Positions 1-7,782 of a DNA stretch of 26,820 bases are shown one piece after another. The stretch is from DAIDJM01 sp964250215 (GTDB lineage: Bacteria; Pseudomonadota; Alphaproteobacteria; Acetobacterales; Acetobacteraceae), in NCBI GenBank assembly GCA_964250215.1, contig CAXUEX010000022.1, positions 1-26,820 on the forward strand, given 5' to 3'. Position 1 is the first letter of the stretch; each line of letters opens with the position of its first letter. The notes beneath the pieces are model-generated. The model had not been told where the DNA came from and ran no database searches. It saw nothing but the letters and a program-made list of their open reading frames with translations. A program made the translations under genes and the position numbers.

Positions 1-519
1 GCGAAAACCCTGTCGTTGCTCGTGGTGGATGGCGGCGCGGGGTTCGGCAATGGGCGCGTGCTGCCGGCCGGGCCGCTGCGCGAACCGGTTGCCGCGTGCG
101 CCGCGCGGTGCCGTGCCGCGGTGCTGATCGGCGAGGATTGCACCGGCGCGGCATCGGCGCTGGGCGGCCTGAAGCTGCTGCACGCCCAGGCGGTTCCGGG
201 GCCGGAATTGGCGGCGCTGACGGGAAGCCGCGTGCTGGCCTTTGCGGGAATCGGGCGGCCGGAGAAGTTCTTTGCCATGTTGCGGCGCGCGGGGGTGCAG
301 CTGACCGTCGGGCTTGGGTTCCCGGACCACCATTTCTTCCATGCCGCGGAACTCGAGCGTATGGCGCGCGAGGCGAGCGGGGCGGCGCTGGTTTGCACCG
401 AGAAGGACCATGTGCGCCTGCCGGCCGCATGGCGCAGCCGCATCGCCGCTGTTTCGATGCGGCTGCGCTTCGCCGAGCCGGCGGCGCTGGAAGCGTTGCT
501 GGACGAGGCGCTGTCATGA
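1..519 (+). CDS. lpxK: Tetraacyldisaccharide 4'-kinase LpxK, C-terminal part
   Basis: LpxK phosphorylates the 4' position of the tetraacyldisaccharide precursor of lipid A at the inner face of the cytoplasmic membrane. Only about 172 C-terminal residues are present; the frame is open from the first base, so the N-terminal half with the Walker A loop lies outside the window. Family signatures visible are GNGRVLPAGPLREP, AFAGIGRPEKFF, FPDHHFF and TEKDHVRLP, in the usual order. The stop codon overlaps the start of the next lipid A gene (ATGA), which points to translational coupling in a lipid A operon. Identification is by motif recognition and is firm. Confidence 0.95.
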   Translation, partial: AKTLSLLVVDGGAGFGNGRVLPAGPLREPVAACAARCRAAVLIGEDCTGAASALGGLKLLHAQAVPGPELAALTGSRVLAFAGIGRPEKFFAMLRRAGVQLTVGLGFPDHHFFHAAELERMAREASGAALVCTEKDHVRLPAAWRSRIAAVSMRLRFAEPAALEALLDEALS

Positions 520-1421
520 ATTGGGCGATGCGACTGGAAACCACGCTGCTGCATTTGGCGGTGCGTGGCCTGCAGCGGCTGGGGCCGGCGCGGTCGTCCG
601 ATCTGGGCGGCTTTCTGGCGCGCGCGATCGGTCCGCTGCTGCCGGTGTCGAGGGTGGCCCACCGCAATCTTTCGGTTGCGATTCCGGAACTGAGTGCCGC
701 CGACCGCCGCCGCGTGGTGCGCGAGGTCTGGGACAATCTTGGCCGCACCGTGTGCGAGTTGCCGCATCTGGGCAGCTTGCAGCAGAACACGCCGAGCGGC
801 CCGGGCTGGGAAGTTTCCGATCCGGCGCGCGCGCGGGCGCTGGGCGAACGGCAAGGGCCGGCGTTGTTTCCCACGGCGCATGTCGGCAACTGGGAAATGC
901 CGATCGTGGCCGCGGCGGCCTACGGCATCCGGCTTTCCATCATGTATCGCGCCGCCACCAACCCCGGCGTGGACGCGCTGATCCAGCGATTGCGGCGACG
1001 CAACACAGCCGACGCGGTGCCGATGTTTGCCAAGGGGGCGGCCGGCGCGCGGCAGGCGATGGGGCATCTGGCGCGCGGCGGCATCCTGGGGCTGCTCATC
1101 GACCAGAAGCTGAACGAGGGCATCGAGGCGCATCTGTTCGGCCTGCCGGCCATGACCACCAATGCCGCCGCGGCGTTCGCGCTGCGCTATCGCTGCCCGG
1201 TGATCCCGATCCATGTGCGCCGGCTGGGTCCGGCCCGGTTGCGCGTGGTGATCGGCCAGGATGTGCCGTTGCCCGATACCGGCAACCGCGCTGCCGACAC
1301 GGCCGCGCTCACTCAGGCGATCAACGACGTGCTGGAGGGCTGGATAAGGGAGAAGCCTGGCGACTGGCTATGGCTGCACCGGCGCTGGCCGAAATCCGTG
1401 ACCGACCGTTCCGTTCCGTAA
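516..1421 (+). CDS. Lysophospholipid/lipid A acyltransferase, LpxL (HtrB) family
   Basis: The 301-residue product is predicted to transfer a secondary acyl chain onto the lipid A precursor at the inner membrane. An N-terminal amphipathic or membrane-anchoring stretch is followed by the acyltransferase H-x4-E motif HVGNWE (His122, Glu127), then a YRAATNP segment and IDQK near residues 190-200, all typical of the LpxL/LpxM family. Length matches the family (about 300). The start is the ATG overlapping the lpxK stop; a longer open frame upstream is only antisense-like read-through of lpxK. Which acyl chain and position it uses cannot be told from sequence, so no specific symbol is given. Confidence 0.92.
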   Translation: MNWAMRLETTLLHLAVRGLQRLGPARSSDLGGFLARAIGPLLPVSRVAHRNLSVAIPELSAADRRRVVREVWDNLGRTVCELPHLGSLQQNTPSGPGWEVSDPARARALGERQGPALFPTAHVGNWEMPIVAAAAYGIRLSIMYRAATNPGVDALIQRLRRRNTADAVPMFAKGAAGARQAMGHLARGGILGLLIDQKLNEGIEAHLFGLPAMTTNAAAAFALRYRCPVIPIHVRRLGPARLRVVIGQDVPLPDTGNRAADTAALTQAINDVLEGWIREKPGDWLWLHRRWPKSVTDRSVP

Positions 1422-1497
1422 ACCGTTCAAATTTCTCGTGACGTGGAACCGTCGCCCTGCCACAGAATTCGGTTTCCAGAGAAGGGAGTTCGAGGCG

Positions 1498-1635
1498 ATG
1501 GAAACGGCGCTCACCTGGGCGCTTGCGCATCCTTTGGAAACCGTGGGCCTGCTCGTGGCGGGGTGTGTCGTCGTCTGCCTGATTTTGACCCCCGGCCTTT
1601 GGGAGGCGGTACGGCACGGCAGTCCACGCTGCTAG
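1498..1635 (+). CDS. Small single-span membrane peptide (45 aa), hypothetical
   Basis: This short frame starts at an ATG with a good ribosome binding site (AAGGGAG, positions 1482-1488, spacing 9). It encodes a peptide with one hydrophobic helix (about residues 16-34, VGLLVAGCVVVCLILTPGLW) and a short basic tail ending GSPRC. It follows the acyltransferase by 76 bases and could be part of the lipid A operon. Its stop codon TAG lies inside the first arm of the palindromic repeat that begins at 1631. I do not recognise a family. The Shine-Dalgarno sequence and clean transmembrane profile argue for translation; the short length keeps the call tentative. Confidence 0.5.
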   Translation: METALTWALAHPLETVGLLVAGCVVVCLILTPGLWEAVRHGSPRC

Positions 1636-1686
1636 AGCGTGACCGGTTCTGATTGAATCGGACATCGGTGCCGGTCACGCTCTAGC
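1631..1686. repeat. Long palindrome with 16-bp perfect arms
   Basis: GCTAGAGCGTGACCGG (1631-1646) is the exact reverse complement of 1671-1686, with a 24-base loop containing GATTGAATC, itself a small palindrome (arms GATT/AATC). It lies just after the stop of the small membrane peptide and could form a strong RNA hairpin. There is no U-tract directly after the second arm, so it is not a standard intrinsic terminator. CTAG-bounded palindromes with a GATTGAATC core resemble dispersed intergenic repeats known in Alphaproteobacteria; that assignment is from memory, not a search. Confidence 0.9.
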
Positions 1687-1751
1687 TCTTTGTTTTGACG
1701 AGCAACTTCATCGGCGCGCTGACGCGGTGTGTGCCGATGTTGCTCTAGAGC
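1682..1751 (-). repeat. Dispersed 65-base repeat, copy A (second half of the composite repeat)
   Basis: Positions 1682-1746, read on the minus strand, match 26320-26384 on the plus strand at 62 of 65 bases. Read in that direction the copy encodes RVSAPMKLLVKTKS then TAG, in the frame that is used in the other copy. Here no gene is fused to it: the lipoprotein gene upstream on the minus strand stops at 1779. The repeat is bounded by CTAG on one side (shared with the palindrome 1631-1686) and by the 10-base palindrome GCTCTAGAGC (1742-1751) on the other. Confidence 0.9.
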
Positions 1752-1778
1752 CCCGTGCATTCTGGCGGAACAGCCCGT

Positions 1779-2507
1779 TCAGCTCTCAGGCTGGCCCGGC
1801 AGGTGGAGAAAGCCCGGCGGGGGCGACATCGGCGGCGCGGGGGCGGCCTCGCCATCGGGCGGCACGGCAGGCGGCAGCGCCGAGGGCACTCCCGTCGCGG
1901 GCGGTGCCGACCCGCCTTCCGACGGCGGACTCTCCAACGGCTGCGCCTGAACCGGCGCCGCGACCGCCCCCGCCGGCACCAGCCAGGCCTGCAGGCTGCG
2001 CTTGATCTGGTATTCCAGCTCGACGTTCATATCGTCGAGCATTTGTTTCGTCATCGAATAGAGGACGGCGGGCTCGCTCTCGTCCTCCGAACCCGGGACG
2101 TGCTGGCGCGTGACCTGCATGCGCGCCGTGCCTTCCAGGTTGCCGGCGCTGCCTAGCACATCGAGATGCGCGACCAGGGCGCCATCGACCGCGCCGCCGG
2201 GTTCGCGCTGCAAGCTGGCCTGGTCGATCGTGAACACGGCCGAGCCGGTGGTGCCGGCCGCGAACAACCGGTCGCGCGCCATCTGCGCCAGCGCTTCGGC
2301 CGGCGGCACCGGCGATTGCGCGGCCACATCGGCGGCGCCGAGCGGCTGGTGCGCGTCCTGCACCTGGATGGTGCCGACGTTGAGCGACAGCTTGGTGAGG
2401 TAGCCGTAGGTGAGCGGCGGGAAGCTGGCGGGCGCGGGCGTTTCGTCGCCGCCGCAGGCACCGCAGGCCAGGGCCAGCAGAAAGGCAGCGGCGCGAAGGG
2501 GCGTCAT
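1779..2507 (-). CDS. Putative secreted or lipoprotein of unknown function with proline-rich tail
   Basis: The 242-residue product begins with a signal sequence ending in LLALACGACGG, where Cys15 or Cys18 could be a lipidated cysteine; the lipobox is imperfect, so a plain secreted protein is possible. The middle (about 30-175) is a soluble domain with sequence VGTIQVQD and alternating strands; it resembles small periplasmic proteins annotated as hypothetical and I do not recognise a family. The last 65 residues are rich in Pro, Ala and Ser. The start ATG has GGAGA 9-10 bases upstream. It is transcribed away from the metalloprotease gene at 2617; the 109 bases between them show no motif I would name. 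Confidence 0.75.
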   Translation of the reverse strand: MTPLRAAAFLLALACGACGGDETPAPASFPPLTYGYLTKLSLNVGTIQVQDAHQPLGAADVAAQSPVPPAEALAQMARDRLFAAGTTGSAVFTIDQASLQREPGGAVDGALVAHLDVLGSAGNLEGTARMQVTRQHVPGSEDESEPAVLYSMTKQMLDDMNVELEYQIKRSLQAWLVPAGAVAAPVQAQPLESPPSEGGSAPPATGVPSALPPAVPPDGEAAPAPPMSPPPGFLHLPGQPES

Positions 2508-2616
2508 TTCGGATCTCTCCGGGCTGGGGCGGCCAGCCGAACGTGGCCAGCGGCCGGCGCCCGGTCAAGCACGGTGGATTTGAGGGAATCGGCGCGTTTC
2601 GGCTACTTGCCCAGGC

Positions 2617-3315
2617 GTGTGGCTGACAAACGAAACGCTGGCGCTCGGCGGCACCGAGGCGCCGGTTACCTGGCGGCGCAGCAAGCGGGCGCGGCGGATC
2701 ACGCTGCGGATCGATGCGCGCGGCGGCGGGGTGGTGGTGACGCTGCCGATGCGGGCCTCGCAATCGGCCGGGCGGGCGCTGCTGGCGCGCAATGCGGGCT
2801 GGGTGGCGGACCGGCTGGCGGCGCTGCCGGAGCGCGTGGAGGTGGCGGCGGGGGCGGCGATCATGCTGGATGGCCGGCCGCATGTGCTGCGGCATGTGCC
2901 GGATGGGCGCGGTGGCGCTTGGCTGGAGGCTGGCGCGCTGTGCGTCTCCGGCGATGCGGCGCACCTGAAGCGGCGCGCCGAGGATTTCTTGAAGCTCGAG
3001 GCGCGGCGCCGGTTTTCCGAGCAGGCGCGGGCCAAGGCCGATGCGGCCGGCGTGCGGATCGCGCGCATCGCGGTGAAGGACACGCGGTCGCGCTGGGGCA
3101 GTTGCTCGCCCCGCGGTGTGCTGATGTTCTGCTGGCGGCTGATCATGGCACCGCCGCATGTGCAGGATTACGTGGTGGCGCACGAGGTGGCGCATCTGCG
3201 GCACTTGAACCACGGGCCGGAATTCTGGGCGCTGACCGACGCGCTTTCGCCGCACCGGGCGGCTTCGGTGGCGTGGCTGCATCAGGAAGGCGCGGGCCTG
3301 CTGCGGGTGGGATAG
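2617..3315 (+). CDS. YgjP/SprT-like zinc metallopeptidase (DUF45, M48-like)
   Basis: A 232-residue cytoplasmic protein with the zinc motif HEVAH (residues 189-193) followed by HLNHGPEFW, where His199 is the likely third ligand, and upstream SRWGSCSPRGVLMFCWRL, the hallmark of the YgjP/DUF45 family. Family members are predicted zinc-dependent peptidases with poorly defined substrates. The start is taken as GTG at 2617; there is no strong ribosome binding site, and no nearby ATG is better placed. Its 3' end overlaps the convergent O-antigen ligase-like gene by 34 bases (3282-3315). Confidence 0.88.
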   Translation: MWLTNETLALGGTEAPVTWRRSKRARRITLRIDARGGGVVVTLPMRASQSAGRALLARNAGWVADRLAALPERVEVAAGAAIMLDGRPHVLRHVPDGRGGAWLEAGALCVSGDAAHLKRRAEDFLKLEARRRFSEQARAKADAAGVRIARIAVKDTRSRWGSCSPRGVLMFCWRLIMAPPHVQDYVVAHEVAHLRHLNHGPEFWALTDALSPHRAASVAWLHQEGAGLLRVG

Positions 3316-4439
3316 GTGAGCATCAGGCCTACCGGCAGCCAGAGCACGAACCAGAGCGGCCCGGGGCCTTTCGTGATCTGACCGAAATCGGTGAGGCCGG
3401 CCACGAGCAGGTTCAGCCCGAGTGCCGCGAGCCATGGCGTTTCGGGATTGGTGCGGTGCCGCAGCAAATTCCCGGCGAGCACGGCGGCTAGTGCCACGAA
3501 CAGCAGCAGGCCGACCAGGCCGCTATAAAACAGCAATGAAAAATACAGATCGTGCGCGAAGGTGATGTGTTCGGTGACGATGCGGCGGCCCTGCGGATCG
3601 GGCAGGTTCAAATGCAGATTGGCGGCCAGCCCGTGGCCCAGGATCGGGCGTTCGCGGATGACGCCGATCGCGTAGTGCCAGATTTCGAAACGGTGCGAGC
3701 TGCCGCGCTGCACGATGACGCCCGCGGCATGGTGCTGCAGGCTTTTCGGCAACGCCCACCAGATGGCGGCACAGGCGGCTAAGCCCAGCAGCGCGCGCCA
3801 GCGCCACGGTCCCGCCAGGCACAGCAGCAGCGTGGCGGCAGATGCCGCGAGCAGCGGGCCGCGGCTTTCGGTGAGCAGGATGAACGCGGCCATCAGCGCG
3901 GCCGCCACGAACCGCAGCCCGCGCCAGGGATGGCCGGCAAGCGCACCCCAGAGGGCGGTGAGGTAGGCCACCGCCATGACGTCGGCGCCCAGGATGGGAT
4001 GCAGCGTGGCGCCCCAGCCGTGCAACCTTGGGCCGTTGCCCTTCAAGAACAGACTCAGTGCGATGGCGAAACCGGCGTTCGCCGCGCCGAGGCCGCAGAG
4101 CAGATTGGCCAAACGTCGCCGCAGCGCGGGATTGGGCAGGGCAAGCGCCAAGCCGAGCAGGAAGGCGGCGGTGTTGAAGCTGTCCCAGGCGAAGCGGGCG
4201 GAACGGTGCCCGTCATCGGTGCCCCAGAGCAGCGTGGCGGCGGAGAAGGCGATCAGGGCCAGCGCGATGCCGAGCGGCGGGCTTGGCGGGGGCCGGGATT
4301 GCGCGAGGCTCGCGGCGATGGTGGGCAGGCCGGCGATGTAGAAGACCAGCGCGTAGGCGGATTGATTGGGCAGCACGAACGCCGCCGCGAAGAAGAGCAG
4401 GAGGGCTGCGGGCAGGAGGGCTGCGAGGCGGCCGGGCAT
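3282..4439 (-). CDS. O-antigen ligase/polymerase-like (Wzy_C, WaaL family) membrane protein
   Basis: A 385-residue integral membrane protein with about ten to twelve hydrophobic segments. The family's periplasmic loop and following helix are visible: SHRFEIWHYAIGVIRERPILGHGLA near residues 250-275, then HITFAHDLYFSLLFYSGLVGLLLF. WaaL-type ligases join O-antigen or other glycans to lipid A-core in the periplasm, and Wzy-type members polymerise O-units; the sequence does not say which applies. No ribosome binding site is obvious before the ATG at 4439. It follows the S9 peptidase gene on the same strand (71-base gap) but need not be co-transcribed. Confidence 0.85.
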   Translation of the reverse strand: MPGRLAALLPAALLLFFAAAFVLPNQSAYALVFYIAGLPTIAASLAQSRPPPSPPLGIALALIAFSAATLLWGTDDGHRSARFAWDSFNTAAFLLGLALALPNPALRRRLANLLCGLGAANAGFAIALSLFLKGNGPRLHGWGATLHPILGADVMAVAYLTALWGALAGHPWRGLRFVAAALMAAFILLTESRGPLLAASAATLLLCLAGPWRWRALLGLAACAAIWWALPKSLQHHAAGVIVQRGSSHRFEIWHYAIGVIRERPILGHGLAANLHLNLPDPQGRRIVTEHITFAHDLYFSLLFYSGLVGLLLFVALAAVLAGNLLRHRTNPETPWLAALGLNLLVAGLTDFGQITKGPGPLWFVLWLPVGLMLTYPTRSRPAPS

Positions 4440-4510
4440 GGGCGCGAGCGCTTAGCAGCTTGGGCGTGGCCGGCCCAATCCTGGCGGCGGGAGGGTCGGT
4501 CAGCCGCGCG

Positions 4511-6625
4511 CTATCTGGCCGAGGACGATTTCACCCGCAGATGCGCCGCCAAATAGGTCTGCGCGGCGCCGAAGAAAGTCAGCCAGGCATGCGCGCGCAG
4601 CATGACGTGGCCTTCGTCGGGCATGACGAGCTGGTCGAACGGCAGGTTACGTTGCCGCAACGCTTGCACCAATTCGATCGATTGGCCGAACGGCACCTCG
4701 CGGTCGTCGTCGTTCTGGGCGACGAGCACGGGGGCGCGCCATTTGCCCATGGTGGCGATGGCGGAGGAATCGTAGGCGAGCTGGGCGGCGGCGCCGGTGA
4801 GTTGCGGCAATTGCGTGCGCCAATCGTGCACGCCGGCGTAATCCACGCCGGCGGCGAACAGGTCGGGCGCGCGGGCGAGGCCGAGCGCGGTCATCAGCCC
4901 GCCATAGCTGCCGCCCCAGATGCCGATGCGGGCGGGGTCGATGTCGTTGCGTTTGCGCAGCCAGTCGCCGGCGCCCCGGATGTCGTTGAACTCGCTGGCG
5001 CCGGCCGCGCCGAAATGCGGCGGCTCGCGGAAGTTCAGGCCGTAGCCGATGCCGCCGCGATAATTCACCGACAGAACGATATAGCCCTGGCTCGCGAGGA
5101 ACTGGTTAAAGCCGTACATCCAGCTGTAGGCGTCCATCGGGTGCCAGGCCGGCAGCATCTGGCGGTATGGGCCGCCGTGGAAGAACAGCATGGCGGGATG
5201 GCGCTGCGCGCCGGTTTTTGCCGGCAGGAACAACTGGCCGTGCACGATGAGGCCGTCGGCGGCCGGGAATTCGACGGTTTGCGGCTGGACGAGTTGCGCG
5301 GCGGGGAAGCCGGGCGGGATTGCGCCTTGTGCGATGTCGGCGAGGCCGCCCTGCTTGCCGATCTGGACCGGCAGGACGGGGGTTTGCGCATTGCTGTGCA
5401 AAGCGAGCGGCGTGTTGTCGCTGGTCAGCACGGGGTAATCCTCGATGCCCGTGCCGTGCGTGCGTGCGGTGGGTGGGCCGCCGGCGACCGGCACCTGCCA
5501 GATATGCCAGCGGTCGATGTCGCCGCTGTTGGCGGAATAGACGATTTGGGTGCGGTCGGCGCCGAGGGCGGTGTTGAACACCTCAAAATTGCCGCCGGTG
5601 GTGAGTTCGACGGGTTGGCCGCCAGTGGCGGGGATGGCGTAGAGATGCACCCAGCCGGTGCGTTCCCATGGGAACACCAGGCGGTTGCCGGCGGCCCACA
5701 TCAGCGCGCGATCGCCCAGCGTGCCGTGGAACAGGCTGCCGGGGCCGGGCGAGGCCGTCCACACCGCGCGGCCGGCGCCGGTGGCGGCATCGGCGACCCA
5801 GATCGACCAGGGCTGCCCGGCACGGTGCGGTGTGAAATCGATGTCGCCCTGCCCGGCGGGAATGCGGACGAAGGCGAGATTTTTTCCGTCCGGCGACCAT
5901 TCCGGTGCCATGTCCGAATCGAAGCTGGGGGCCATCCATGCGATGCGGTTTTGGCCCAGATCCAGCACGCCGACGATGCTGTGGCCGGCGCGGGTGCTGA
6001 CGAACGCAAGTTTCGTGCCGTCGGGCGACCAGGTGAGCGAATTGTCCTCGCCCCGATCATGCACGCGTTGCGATGCGGCGCCACCCTGCACCGGTGCGGT
6101 CCATATCTGGCCGCCGGAAAGGAACGCGACCGTATCGTCATGCGGCGAGGCGGCAGCGGAATGGCCGGGCCCCAGGCGGCGTTCCTGGCCGGTGGCGGCG
6201 TTGATCAGCCAGACGGCCTGCTCGGGCGGTCCGGCGGGCAGGCTGAGCGGGTTGACGGGCGGGCCGCCCTCGATGCTGCCGCCGCGCGTGTAGAGGAGGT
6301 AGCGACCCGAGGGCGACCAGGCGAGATCGCCGGCATCTATGCCGGCATCGCCGGTGGCGTGGGTGACGGCGTGGCCGGTGAAGCGGCCATCGGCACCTTT
6401 TTCCGCGATCCAAACATTGCGGGCGCCGCGATCGTTGAAGATCCAGGCGGCGCGGTTGCCGATGGGCGCGGCGGTGAGGCCGGCGGGGAACGGCGCGCTG
6501 AGCACCTGTTCGAGCGTGAACGCGGCTTGCGGCGCCGCCTTTGCCGGGAAGCGGGGGCCGGTGGCGAGTGCGACGGCCGCCAGCAAAACCGCGCGATGCT
6601 TCCAGCTTGGGTGCCGAACGGGCAT
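4511..6625 (-). CDS. Secreted S9 family prolyl-oligopeptidase-like peptidase
   Basis: The 704-residue product starts with a signal peptide (about residues 1-29, ending FPAKAAP). The N-terminal half is a beta-propeller with PD40-type repeats (SPSGRYLLYTR, SPDGTKLAFVS, SPDGKNLAFVR). The C-terminal half is the alpha/beta hydrolase with WGGSYGG (nucleophile Ser573), NDDDREVPF (Asp641) and DEGHVM (His673), a complete triad. Such enzymes cleave short peptides, often dipeptides, from N-termini. The start chosen has AAGGAAC upstream; a longer frame runs into the permease gene and is unlikely. It is the last gene of the minus-strand operon, 35 bases after the permease, which suggests a role in degrading imported or periplasmic peptides. 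The specific substrate is unknown. Confidence 0.92.
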   Translation of the reverse strand: MPVRHPSWKHRAVLLAAVALATGPRFPAKAAPQAAFTLEQVLSAPFPAGLTAAPIGNRAAWIFNDRGARNVWIAEKGADGRFTGHAVTHATGDAGIDAGDLAWSPSGRYLLYTRGGSIEGGPPVNPLSLPAGPPEQAVWLINAATGQERRLGPGHSAAASPHDDTVAFLSGGQIWTAPVQGGAASQRVHDRGEDNSLTWSPDGTKLAFVSTRAGHSIVGVLDLGQNRIAWMAPSFDSDMAPEWSPDGKNLAFVRIPAGQGDIDFTPHRAGQPWSIWVADAATGAGRAVWTASPGPGSLFHGTLGDRALMWAAGNRLVFPWERTGWVHLYAIPATGGQPVELTTGGNFEVFNTALGADRTQIVYSANSGDIDRWHIWQVPVAGGPPTARTHGTGIEDYPVLTSDNTPLALHSNAQTPVLPVQIGKQGGLADIAQGAIPPGFPAAQLVQPQTVEFPAADGLIVHGQLFLPAKTGAQRHPAMLFFHGGPYRQMLPAWHPMDAYSWMYGFNQFLASQGYIVLSVNYRGGIGYGLNFREPPHFGAAGASEFNDIRGAGDWLRKRNDIDPARIGIWGGSYGGLMTALGLARAPDLFAAGVDYAGVHDWRTQLPQLTGAAAQLAYDSSAIATMGKWRAPVLVAQNDDDREVPFGQSIELVQALRQRNLPFDQLVMPDEGHVMLRAHAWLTFFGAAQTYLAAHLRVKSSSAR

Positions 6626-6660
6626 GGGTGCGGTTCCTTTCCTCGGCGGCACGGGGCGGC

Positions 6661-7782
6661 TCATGCCGCGGCCGGAATGGGTGGCTCCGCCGAATGCCAC
6701 AGCCGCCAAACGCCGATGCTGAGGAGCGGCAGGACATAGACGCAGAGGAATATCGCGGCGAGCGCGCGGTAGCCATTCGCAATCAGGCTGACCAGGCCGA
6801 AGCGGCCGGCGATTTCGGTGGCGAGCAGCAACAGCGCCAGCGCGGCGGCGAGGCGGACACCGCGCGGCAGCTCCGCGCCCCGCTGGCGGCGCCAACTGGC
6901 GGCCAGGCGTTCATTGACGGCGTGGACCATTCCGGCGCCGCTTTCCAGCAGCGCGGCGAATACCATGCACTGGAACAGCAGGCGGAAGGCGGGCAGGTGC
7001 AGGCGCTGCAGCAAATAGTCCGAGGGCAGTGCGGCATTCCGGATATCGGGATACCAGGCGACCATGCAGACGAAGAACATCAGCGCCGGCAGCATGGCGA
7101 GCGGGCCGCAGAACGCGCCGGCGATGGCCGCGCCCCGGCGCGTGGCGAAGTGGCGGGCGATGGGCAGCACGACGACGGCGCCGACAATGTTGTAGCTGGC
7201 GTAGGCGAGGCCGCCCGCGGCCCAGCCGGCGCCGGGCGGCATGGGGGCGGCGAACGCGGCCGGGATGCGGCCGCCGAAACTGGCGGCGCACAGCACCATG
7301 AACAGCGAATAGGTGGCATAAAGCAGGATCGACACATATTTGAACAGCGTTTCGACGGAATTGTTGCCGAAAGCGACAAAGCCGGCGATGGCGGCGACCA
7401 GCAGCAGCGTTCCGGCCAGCGGCGGCAGCCCCAGCGTGGCGGCCCCGATGGCGCCGGCGGCGGCGCCGAACACGCTGAGCGCGACGAGAATGAAGGCGAA
7501 ATAGGCGATTTCGAAGACGATGCCGAAGCGGCCGAGCAAGGCCGCGAAGAAGCTGCGGTAGTCCAGGCTGCAAGTGGCTTGCGCGAACATGAACGTTAGC
7601 GCGCAGACGAGGCTCCAGATGGCGGCGGCGAGCGCCATGCCGAAGATTCCGCCGCGCGGCCCACCTGGCAGAAAATATTCGGCGAGTTCGCGACCCGTGG
7701 CATAGCCGCCGCCGATCACGACGGCCTTGAAGGCGAAGGCGGGCAGGATGAAGCGGGCGAACCAGGTGCCGCGCGAAATCAT
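6661..7782 (-). CDS. YkvI-like permease (LeuT-fold amino acid transporter superfamily)
   Basis: A roughly 373-residue protein with ten or more hydrophobic helices. The N-terminal FKAVVIGGGYATGRELAEYF is the glycine-rich broken helix 1 characteristic of the YkvI family (COG3949), distantly related to sodium- or proton-coupled amino acid transporters. ASYNIVGAVVVLPIAR and GNNSVETLFKYVSI are further recognisable segments. The ATG at 7782 overlaps the dgcN stop as ATGA; an alternative ATG at 7800 would add six residues. Tight coupling to dgcN makes D-glutamate, or a dipeptide containing it, the obvious candidate substrate. That is an inference from context; no YkvI member of this type is known to me with that activity. 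Confidence 0.85.
   Translation of the reverse strand: MISRGTWFARFILPAFAFKAVVIGGGYATGRELAEYFLPGGPRGGIFGMALAAAIWSLVCALTFMFAQATCSLDYRSFFAALLGRFGIVFEIAYFAFILVALSVFGAAAGAIGAATLGLPPLAGTLLLVAAIAGFVAFGNNSVETLFKYVSILLYATYSLFMVLCAASFGGRIPAAFAAPMPPGAGWAAGGLAYASYNIVGAVVVLPIARHFATRRGAAIAGAFCGPLAMLPALMFFVCMVAWYPDIRNAALPSDYLLQRLHLPAFRLLFQCMVFAALLESGAGMVHAVNERLAASWRRQRGAELPRGVRLAAALALLLLATEIAGRFGLVSLIANGYRALAAIFLCVYVLPLLSIGVWRLWHSAEPPIPAAA

Noticed and set aside
1631..1686. Palindrome as an intrinsic transcription terminator
   Set aside because: The arms are long and perfect, but the loop is 24 bases and no T-run follows directly; the CTAG ends and the link to a dispersed repeat fit a repeat element better. 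A side effect on termination is still possible.
4283..6739. Very long plus-strand open frame opposite the S9 peptidase gene
   Set aside because: It is an antisense shadow produced by high third-position GC. The minus-strand frame has a signal peptide, propeller repeats and a complete catalytic triad; the plus-strand translation is Gly/Ala/Arg-rich with no domain.
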